The notes beneath the pieces are model-generated. The model searched no databases, was not told where the DNA came from, and saw nothing but the letters and a program-made list of their open reading frames with translations. A stretch of DNA of 64,000 nt from Linanthus parryae (lineage: Eukaryota; Streptophyta; Magnoliopsida; Ericales; Polemoniaceae). The translations under genes were made by a program, and so were the position numbers. Positions 56,597 to 64,000 of this stretch are shown here, piece by piece (position 1 is the stretch's first letter; each line of letters begins with the position of its first letter). The DNA is taken from the NCBI GenBank assembly GCA_023055425.1, contig JALGPY010000002.1, positions 134,126,427-134,190,426 on the forward strand, given 5' to 3'.

Positions 56597-56789
56597 AAAC
56601 TCAGGCCAATCTCCAACAGACCGAGAAGGAGAAGAACAAAAAAAATTGAATCTTTTCGAAATTCAGATAGAGATAGAAGGAAGAACACAGTCATAGAAAC
56701 AGAAGAGAGAGACCGAGAGAGAAATAGATCAATAGTCGTACCTTTTTGAACCGAAAAATCGAAATCAACCCCACGAACACTGTTCTTAC

Positions 56790-56915
56790 GGCGATCGATC
56801 CCATGTGACCCATAGCAGGTGGCATAGTAGCCATACACTGAGCAGGAAGTTGCGGCGGCATCCCAAACATTCTCGGTGGCAGCCGAGAACCAGGAATATG
56901 TGGAGGTGGAGGCAT
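56790..56915 (-). pseudogene. Pro/Met-rich exon fragment of unidentified host gene
   Basis: An exon of 126 nt (42 codons, phase 0) with an acceptor TTTGTAG before 56915 and a donor GTAAGA after 56790. It reads MPPPPHIPGSRLPPRMF, GMPPQLPAQCMATMPPAMGH. Such Pro/Met-rich tails occur in several splicing factors, but I cannot assign the gene. Between it and 57888 (56916-57887) I identified no exon. The 57356-57547 frame is unassigned. Confidence 0.5.
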
Positions 56916-57887
56916 CTACAAAATCAGTAGTTCAGTACATTCAGATTGCAAGTTCAAGAATAAAGTGAAACGTGAAAAGCTATAAGAACCTTGTGGTTTA
57001 CTACAGATAGTTAGGAAGTGGTGCGAAAAAACATGCTACAATAATTTATGACTTTATATGCTATCCCTTTCGGTTATCAACCGCCTACAAAAAAAAAAAA
57101 AAAAATTGAAAATATACAAATGTTCTTGTGCTGGAGAGAGACGATTAATCACCCATGGTTAATGGATCACTCTATGGATAAGACATTCTAAACGATAGAA
57201 ATAGGACACCACCTCGGCAACTTTTATTGATAACGATGACAATGCTGTACACAAAGATGACATTCTGCAAATAACACTGCAAAAAGATTATGCAAATATG
57301 ACAATCATAACTCGTTATTGAATTGAAATATACGTCCACTGACAACATGCCCTACTCAAGGTAAAATTCTAAAAAGATGCTCAAATCCTGGAACAATTGG
57401 AGATATTATTTTGACTAACTTTTGATTGCGACTGCACCTAGGAAAACATTCCCACAAGACTTCATCTCTTGAACTTCTACCAGAGTTCATATCTTGATCA
57501 TTTGAACCATCAAAATACTGGACCAAAGGTAGAAATGGTCTGGACACTCGAGAATAGACTAAGAAAAAAAGTTTGATTCAAAGAGTGTTCTAGTTTGGAT
57601 CCAAATAAAGTCCTTAGTTCTTGTCCTAATGGGTTCGTTTCCTTTGTGAATAAAAAAAAATTGAGCCTAATTCAAACTCCAAACAGACAACATATTTACC
57701 TTAATCCCTAGCAAAAGTGTATGGAGAATCTAACAAAACTAATTTGTAATTGTCACAATAAACTACTACTACTACTAATTACTACCCTATATACACTGAG
57801 AAAGTGGAAGAGCATAATAACTAAAGAATCAACAAAAGTGCCATCATAATATGACCTCATTATGATTAGAGAGGTGAGAATGAAAAC

Positions 57888-58175
57888 CTCGTCTATGTAT
57901 GAGACTCCAAGGAAAAGTTCTGCCACACCTTCATCAATATAACGGTTGCTACCTACAATCAACAAAAATATTCCGATGAGCAATGCAAGATAAAAGAGAA
58001 CCGAATGACTATTGATTGGTATAATGTAAACTTAGTTAACCTTATTGATTTCTTGTTGTAACTTGTCTGTAATCTCTATCTTTCTTGGCTTCATCATCTC
58101 ACCCATTAGGGTTAGTATAACATATTCTCCTTCACGCCTTATGTTTGCAGCATCCGGAGCATACAAAGTGACCTC
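57888..58175 (-). pseudogene. RuvB-like 1 (TIP49a/Pontin) gene fragment, two exons
   Basis: Exon A (58041-58175, 135 nt) reads EVTLYAPDAANIRREGEYVI, then LTLMGEMMKPRKIEITDKLQ and QEINK, flanked by CAG acceptor and GTTAAC donor. Exon B (57888-57952) reads SNRYIDEGVAELFLGVSYID E, the start of the Walker B region of RuvB-like 1. The intron between them is 88 bp. Substitutions at otherwise conserved positions (a normally Gly-rich stretch now reads RREGEY) show decay. The intact protein is an AAA+ ATPase in chromatin-remodelling complexes. Confidence 0.8.
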
Positions 58176-58704
58176 CTGATATTCCCAATTAATGACATTT
58201 TTATTAATACTACTGTAAAAATAATGGGACAAATAGAGGTGGCCCTTAGTTTAGGCCTCTAAAAAGTCAAGTTCAATAATAGACAAGCAGGTTGTATATA
58301 GACTGACCAAGCAATTATAAGGCCCATTATTGATTGTATGATCAGGATTCCTCTAGACTAATCCACTGAATTACTATTTAGCTAACTCCTATTTGGGTTT
58401 TTTATTTTTGGTGTGCAACGCTTATTTCCAAAATCAATTTGAGATCCATGTATGTCATGGATTGAGCTAAGACAAATGATCCTGGATTGTGGACCTTAAA
58501 AAAAACTCAAGCCGAATGAAAGCTTAACAACTTGAGTCAAATGTGAAAACTACTTAACCAAGCAACTGGCCTATATGACTGTTTTCCTGCAAATACCTTA
58601 ATTTGTCACCAAATCGAGAAAAAGTTTCAGTGAGCAAAGTCCAAGAACTAATACAGAAAAGCACAGGTATAAGAACTCTTCATCTCAACCAGAATGAAAA
58701 ATAG

Positions 58705-59020
58705 CACAGCATCGTGAAGACCCCATATAACATTATGTCCACCAGGTGATTGCCTCCCACAGAAGATCAATCCAACCCTGGAAAGAATATATATTAGTAC
58801 TTTGAAAGCTCTTTATTAGGCACTAAGATATAGCCATATATTACAAATAGAGCAACTGATATTACCACTAAACCAAAGGCTTTCTCATGAAACTCGCCAC
58901 CCCAGTTACAGGATACATAAAAGAAATAAGATAACAAACAACTAAATATGTACCTAATAGCAGGATACTCCGTAATTATTTGAGCTTCAGGAACTTTGGC
59001 AGTGAAGACATTACCAAGGC
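58705..59020 (-). pseudogene. PFP alpha-subunit gene fragment (pyrophosphate-dependent phosphofructokinase)
   Basis: Minus-strand exon ending at 58954 reads AKVPEAQIITEYPAIR with a GTACAT donor. The next exon (about 58705-58777, CAG acceptor) reads [20 protein letters not shown] and HDA. The GGxSPGGHN block belongs to the substrate-binding start of the PFP regulatory alpha subunit. Homology stops after HDAV. The intact enzyme interconverts fructose 6-phosphate and fructose 1,6-bisphosphate with pyrophosphate in the cytosol. Only two adjacent exons remain. Confidence 0.75.
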
Positions 59021-59289
59021 ATATGACAACACAAAGCTTAGAGAGCACAAGAAAACAACGGTAGAGGTGGTGATGAACACCAACCACCAATCGAGAGAGA
59101 GACATGTTATGTCTATGCTGTTATTTGTAGAGGCTCAGATCGGTGAATGCGTTCAGGCTACGATGAGAGCGCCATGGATGCAAGAGGGACAGATAAGAAT
59201 CTCCGCCAATTGCCCCGCCCAGATAAGGGTTGAATCGTAGTTTGAAATGCAAGCTCTATAAAGATATCATCACAACCTCTGTCAATAAC

Positions 59290-60115
59290 TGTTGGAGAAC
59301 AATCGAAACTGGACCGAAAATAAAAAGATGGAGAAGAAGCAGAAACAGAATTGTATGATAGAAAGTAACTAAATAAAGACTATTTGAAATACTTACAAAT
59401 GACGTCGAATATAAATAATTTTAGAAACGATCTTGAGCATTGGCTCGATGTCCTTATGGCTTTATTTGCTCGCTTTGGTGCTGCTTAACATGGAAGAAAC
59501 CGCCTCCCATGATAATCGTCTCTCGCTGTGCAAGAAGTTAGTACACCGCTTACACCATACGAACCGCAATGGCATGACATCTCTCTTGAAGGAGTTGAAT
59601 TGGAATATAAGAATTCAAATTCCGAAAGTTGAAGGTCCTACAAAGTCTAAGAGGACTATGTAGGGAATTAGGAGAGTAGAAGGAAATGTTGGAATCCTCC
59701 AAATGGGTGGAGAAGCCCTCTTTTTATAATAGAATAGGTGGAGATTTAAAAGGGTGCAAATGAATAGATGTGTCAATTCATTTATGGTGTATCTTCCAGT
59801 AACTAACTTTGGACGTTAATAACTACCAATAATTAAATTTTGGTTAGTAACTATCAATAACTAAATTTGCTTAGAAAAAACTAGTAAAACTTATTAGTAA
59901 TTCCACAATATCCCGTACTTAATTCGTGAATTTAATTAATAACGCACCCAAAGTTAAATTGCGTACGTCAAATGACATATGTGTACACCATGTTTAACAA
60001 CGATTTTCATTCACCCAATACTTATTTTGGACAACTCTCTATTGTAGATTTAACATCTCATAATGAGAATTAAAGTCTACATATTTAATTATCCGAAATT
60101 CAAAGTTTTCCAACA
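59290..60115 (-). repeat. Solo copia LTR
   Basis: 826 bp beginning TGTTGGAGAAC and ending GTTTTCCAACA, flanked by the 5-bp duplication ATAAC (59285-59289 and 60116-60120). A TATA-like TTATAAAAAGAGGG on the minus strand (about 59717-59730) suggests that orientation. No internal region or second LTR is present, so LTR-LTR recombination has removed the rest. The 59433-59663 frame lies inside it and is not a gene. Confidence 0.83.
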
Positions 60116-60344
60116 ATAACATAGGCAACCTAATCGCCGGAAAGACAGTGGACCAATACCGTAAAAGGAAGCTGAGCAATCATACTTCATATACTGAGAC
60201 AAAACCAAACAGATGAGTTGGGCAAACCACCATTGCTATGAAGTTGAAGTTTAGTCAGCATTTTCGAAGCCCAAATTAGCTGTAAAACCATACAAGAACA
60301 AGTACTAAATATGAGCTTAGAGAGAACCCTTTCTTCTATGGAGA

Positions 60345-60472
60345 AATAACTCCGTAGATAACATAATCGCCATAGATTTCCCCCACCTCCTTGAAATCGG
60401 CACCACAGTCGACGACGACTTCTCGAATTAGGTCAGAAGCAGAAGCATCAGCTGCGAGGATCAAATCCTTAC
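60345..60472 (-). pseudogene. OST48-like (oligosaccharyltransferase 48-kDa subunit) exon fragment
   Basis: After a TTCAG acceptor at 60473 the minus strand reads KDLILAADASASDLIREVVV then DCGADF, matching the DLIL-AAD-ASDLIR-CGVDF region of the plant OST48/DGL1 protein. It then diverges and stops. OST48 is part of the ER N-glycosylation complex. It is only one exon, so the call is weaker than those for CCT2 and RuvB-like 1. 60121-60344 and 60480-60980 hold no other exon I can name, though IRDCIEAAQQSTSTMKHLLG near 60650 may be one. Confidence 0.55.
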
Positions 60473-60980
60473 CTGAATGAACAAAATCCGTCTATTGACA
60501 CAGATTAATCACACAAAAAACACCGAAAGAACTCCTAATATTACCAACAACATACCTGAAAATTGAGGAAAACCCACCCTTCCTAATCAGATAAGCAACC
60601 GGAGTTCGCGCGCTCTAATTCATGCCAAGGAGGTGTTTCATTGTGCTAGTGCTTTGTTGTGCTGCTTCGATGCAGTCTCTTATTTGAGCTGATGATGGTC
60701 CTACACACTTCATCCTTGTTTATTCGAAAAATCCATCATATGCTTTGCCCTGGAAAGATTTGGAAAAAAAAATGTTAGGCATATAAAACAACTAATGCGT
60801 GGAAGCAAAATGAAAGCATGTTCCATCACTACTGGCATCCGGCTACTGCATATTCCATGTAGAAAAAATACTTTTTACACCACAATGTACAAAAACATGA
60901 TATGAACTCTCTGAATGTCACACAAATTAGTAGAATATGTCTAGCAATATGTCTCTGACCAGCAGTCTAAGACTATCTGC

Positions 60981-61050
60981 AATACACAACTTAGCCTCAC
61001 ATTGGTGCTAAGTTGTGTATTGTTAACAAAATACACAACTTAGCCTCACA
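60981..61050. repeat. Inverted and direct repeat of AATACACAACTTAGC
   Basis: Arms AATACACAACTTAGC (60981-60995) and GCTAAGTTGTGTATT (61007-61021) form a perfect 15-bp hairpin with an 11-nt loop. A third, direct copy with extended CTCACA follows at 61030-61050. Possibly a MITE remnant or a hairpin of the flanking element. Confidence 0.8.
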
Positions 61051-61074
61051 CTAGTGCTTAACTATATCTAAGTT

Positions 61075-61689
61075 TGATGGAATCAAGCATAGATGATACC
61101 ATTATCGAGAACCTGATAATCTACTACCACATGACTTGTACAACAAATCTAAGGCCCAACAATAATCCCCAAAGCTTTGGATTAAATAATGACGGTAGTA
61201 TTAAAAAGCTCACAATCATATCTTATATTTGTAAGAAAATACTTTTCTGGTCCATTATGACAATTAATATTTTACAATTTCTTAAACCGGATTGGTAATT
61301 GCTCGGTTAATCTACCATATCAGTAATCCCATCTCACAGCTAGTGATTTTTTTACTCATGGGATATGATGCATCTTAGTTACACAATAGCCGTTGTGTAA
61401 GATAAGTATGGAGGAAAGTGATATCTATATTATGATGATAAGATAGTTCTTGGACTATCTGATAGAGTTCATGATGGGTAGAACTATATCCCTAAGAATC
61501 TATAAACAAAGTGGTCATGCCCCTACTCTCACAAGTTCAGTTGCTCATACCCATTGATAGAGCTTGGAGATAGTAGAAGGTTGATTCTCGCATCACAAGG
61601 AACGACCATACCTGAAGGTAAAAGTATTTACAATTTACATGTTGATTTCATGCTTTAATCTAATCCGTTTTTTTAGGATGATTCTATCA
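61075..61689 (+). repeat. 5' LTR of the right-edge copia element
   Basis: Starts TGATGGAATCA and ends TGATTCTATCA, short inverted ends of an LTR, directly followed by TT and the primer-binding site. The bases before it (AAGTT, 61070-61074) would be the target duplication. Confidence 0.7.
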
Positions 61690-61691
61690 TT

Positions 61692-61704
61692 TGGTATCAG
61701 AGCC
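61692..61704 (+). other. Primer-binding site for initiator tRNA-Met
   Basis: TGGTATCAGAGCC two bases after the LTR end. The following leader (61705-62799) has no gene. It contains an imperfect 53-bp tandem repeat (62551-62603 and 62604-62656, sharing AAACTCTTACCAAATTGAGT). Confidence 0.88.
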
Positions 61705-62799
61705 TATCTGATTAGGTATAAGCTGAAACTTAAAAATGTAACAGAGAACTACCATTTCGGTTAACGCTTTATTCCGCCGTCCATCAGTGGTTAGTCCATG
61801 TGACAAAATTGTACAGTAATTACGTTTTTCCTGAGACTCCTAAAGCTGTTTATTTCTTTACTTTTTGACTGAAGTCTAGATCTACACGCTTCGCTTCCGA
61901 TTGATTTGTACCTCACGTGTCTACTTTCTAATGGAGGTCAGGGACAATATTAATTGTTCTGTTTGTCTAGGAAGGAAGTCACTTTATTAAACCACTGATG
62001 CAATTCTAAGTTTTCATGTGGTTTGGTTATTTTGGAATTACTTAGGTAGTAAATCAATTGGTTGTTCTTTCCTACTATCTCAAACATTTAAACTCTTGAA
62101 AGTTTTCCTTAATGTATCATTATTTCGAAAGCAAGTTATTAACCATTGTTGCTAATAGAACTGGAACACCGACGTGGCACAAATAAGTGGCTTGAGATGT
62201 TTATCATGTCTTCCTTTTGTTTTCATGAGTTTTGGTTTACTGCCGTAAATTGTTTATTGAGTTTGTATTTATCCTTCATCATGTCTTGTTAAATGGTAAC
62301 AAGGTGAACAGATAGTTGCAACAGTGTTATACTTGGACTTTGCTTCTATATATTTTAATGATACAGTAAATTAAAGTTATCCGATTAACATAAAATTGTT
62401 TTATGTGAGTTGTATCCACCAGATGCTACTACGGCTTTGCCGTAGTTGATATATGACGCTCATGGATCATTAGATCCAGTGGGTCTTGTTTGAAGAATAA
62501 TAAATCTCAAATAAAGGAGGTTTATTTTCTGAACAATAACTATGTATAGATTGGATGGAAACTCTTACCAAATTGAGTTATCATCTATATTTATTTTTGC
62601 TAATTGGACGAAACTCTTACCAAATTGAGTTAACGTCTATATTTATCCTTGCTAGAGTTAATTGTTTTAAAGAGTTCTTATAGTATGTTATAGTTCTGAA
62701 ATAAAGGAAGAAATATAATTATACACCAATATTCTTGTATAATTAACTAAAATTTATTAATTTTGTTCAAGCAGTTTACAACACCTCCATCTTGCCTGC

Positions 62800-63776
62800 C
62801 ACCTGCCAGCTATTGAACCACTAGACGGTACAAACTATAAAAAATGGAAAAGGAGTATCGAGTCTTCATTGGGGTTCATGGAAATTGACATAGCTTTGAG
62901 AGAAAAGAAACCTGCGGAACCAAAAGATGCTAGTTCTGAAGTCGAAAAGGCTTATTTTGCCAGATGGGAGAGGGAAAATAGGCTCTGTTTGAACTACATG
63001 AAAAGTTCCATAGCTGGTGAGTATCGTGAGAGAATATATGATTGCGATAATGCTAAGGAGTTCTTTGAGAAAGTTGGTGAAATTTTCCAAGACTGTGAAA
63101 AGGCTGTATCTAGTGATTTAATCGCTGAGCTTACATCTGCGAAGTACACTGGTGATGAGACTGTAAGCACATGATGAAGATGAAAAATATCAATAAAAGG
63201 CTTAAGAATATGAAGATTGAATTTCTGGAACCTGTGCTTGTAGAACTAGCTCTCAAATCCCTTCCCCCTAAGTTTGGATTGCTGAAAGTTTCTTATAGCA
63301 TTCAGAAAGAAAGAATGAGTTTCCAGGAATTCATGTCCAAGTGTGTTCAGGAGGAGAAAAGACTGCAAAATGAAAAGGTTGAAGCTATGAATATGGTTGT
63401 TGCTCCTAAGCATAGTAGCTACAAGGGAAAGAACTTTAAAGGTCATGCAAAGAAGGTGAACACTAATGAGAACTTTCCAAAACCCCAAGTCCAAAATCCG
63501 ATAGACAAAATGAAACATGTTAAGTGTTACTACTGCAAACGAAAGGGTCACTACAAGTCTGAGTGCATAAGGTATAAGGCATTCCTGAAAAATAAAGGTA
63601 GCCCTCTAGCTCTTGTCTGTTGTGAATCTAATTTGACAGTTGTTAGTCCAAACACTTGGTGGGTTGATACTGGAGTGACTACTCATCTATCTAATCCTTT
63701 GCAAGGGTTCAAAAGCAAGCGGAAACCAAATGAAGAGGAGAATAGAGTTTACATGGTAATGGAGAAGAAGCATTAG
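62800..63776 (+). pseudogene. Copia gag (UBN2) with zinc knuckle and protease start
   Basis: Reads IEPLDGTNYKKWKRSIESSL, then GFMEIDIALREKKPAEPKDA and ENRLCLNYMKSSIAGEYRER (gag of the UBN2 family). A frame break follows near 63165-63180, then RLKNMKIEFLEPVLVELALK and SLPPKFGLLKVSYSIQKERM, the knuckle CYYCKRKGHYKSEC (about 63526-63567) and the protease active site WWVDTGVTTHLSNP near 63658. A stop at 63774 and further stops to 64000 interrupt protease, although residues such as VSKLDEVGFSFQFGNKSFSV are visible near 63880. Confidence 0.85.
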
Positions 63777-64000
63777 TAGAGTTTGTAGGAGTAGTAAAAT
63801 CGATTTTGGAGTCTGGTTTTTTCTTGAAATTAGTAGATACTCTTATGTTCCTAGTTTGACACGCAATTTGATTTCAGTGTCAAAGTTAGATGAAGTTGGA
63901 TTCTCTTTTCAGTTTGGAAATAAAAGCTTCTCCGTGATTCACAATTCTTCTGTTATTGCTTCTGGATTGTTGAATGACGGTTTATACAAATAAAATTTGA

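Larger units (their letters stand above)
48896..60800 (-). mobile_element. Helitron-type element with captured gene fragments (5' end not found)
   Basis: The 3' end is inferred from a hairpin and CTAG at 48896 followed by a host T (minus strand), the standard Helitron 3' signature. Upstream in the same orientation lie exon fragments related to CCT2, a Pro/Met-rich protein, RuvB-like 1, PFP alpha and OST48 (56186-60472), with intron edges kept. Multi-gene capture on one strand is typical of plant Helitrons. A LINE (49740-55838) and a solo LTR (59290-60115) inserted later. No 5' TC terminus was recognised. The right limit of about 60800 is a guess, bounded by the copia LTR at 61075. The stretch 48933-49739 has no identified gene. 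Confidence 0.5.
61075..64000 (+). mobile_element. Ty1/copia element, 5' part (runs off right edge)
   Basis: A 615-bp LTR, an initiator tRNA-Met site, about 1.1 kb leader, gag with zinc knuckle and the start of protease. Integrase and RT would lie right of the window. The UBN2-type gag is found in several copia lineages and I do not assign one. Confidence 0.8.

Noticed and set aside
59687..60115. A 429-bp LTR starting TGTTGGAATCC at 59687
   Set aside because: No target duplication flanks those edges; starting at 59290 gives TG...CA ends and a perfect ATAAC duplication.
61074..61298. 74-codon ORF
   Set aside because: It falls wholly within the copia LTR and has no recognisable domain.

Overview
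The window is repeat-rich plant nuclear DNA. The retrotransposon lineages that can be read (SIRE, Angela-like, Athila-like, Tekay/Del chromovirus), an L1-type LINE with a C-terminal RNase H, Mutator-like, hAT and Tourist elements and a Helitron-type terminus together point to a flowering plant with a large, transposon-filled genome; the species cannot be named from this sequence. No intact single-copy host gene was found. Almost every coding stretch is a broken transposon gene or a captured exon fragment.

Layout, left to right. (1) 1-19554 is a nest of insertions. The outermost layer is a SIRE-type copia element whose 3' part is 14935-19554. An Angela-like copia element (6028-14934, plus strand) sits in its pol gene. 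The Angela-like element was hit by a non-autonomous Athila-like element (1-6027, minus strand) and by a Tekay element of which only the 5' LTR and part of gag remain (7846-12240). (2) 19555-26706 is a deleted Athila-like element (plus strand) carrying a Tourist MITE (20951-21273) in its 5' LTR-like block. (3) 26716-39479 is a foldback Mutator-like MITE with a 9-bp target duplication, split by a nearly full-length Tekay chromovirus (27120-38916, minus, CTTAA duplication). A second member of the same MITE family lies 122 bp further on (39611-40627). (4) 41001-48610 is a MULE, probably without long terminal inverted repeats. It carries a FAR1-type transposase gene (minus), a Ulp1-like cysteine protease gene (plus) and a tandem triplication of a GRF zinc-finger/membrane module (plus). 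A hAT MITE (45040-45496) sits in an intron-like gap of the protease gene. (5) 48896 to about 60.8 kb is best read as the inside of a Helitron-type element on the minus strand. It has a 3' hairpin plus CTAG at 48896 and exon fragments recognisable as CCT2, a Pro/Met-rich protein, RuvB-like 1, PFP alpha and OST48, all on the same strand. It was later hit by an L1 LINE (about 49740-55838) and a copia LTR now solo (59290-60115, ATAAC duplication). (6) 61075-64000 is the 5' LTR, leader, gag and start of protease of another copia element that runs off the right edge.

How the parts work together: the retrotransposons show the expected order LTR, primer-binding site, gag, protease and either integrase-RT-RNase H (copia) or RT-RNase H-integrase-chromodomain (Tekay). 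All have stops or frameshifts, so none looks autonomous. Target-site duplications seen directly in the sequence support six insertions: CTTAA, ATGATATTA, TTTTTTCAA, GTGATTGA, ATAAC and TAA; a 10-bp TTTTTAATTG supports a seventh. Intron positions, frames and family calls are my reading of the sequence and remembered family features, not search results.
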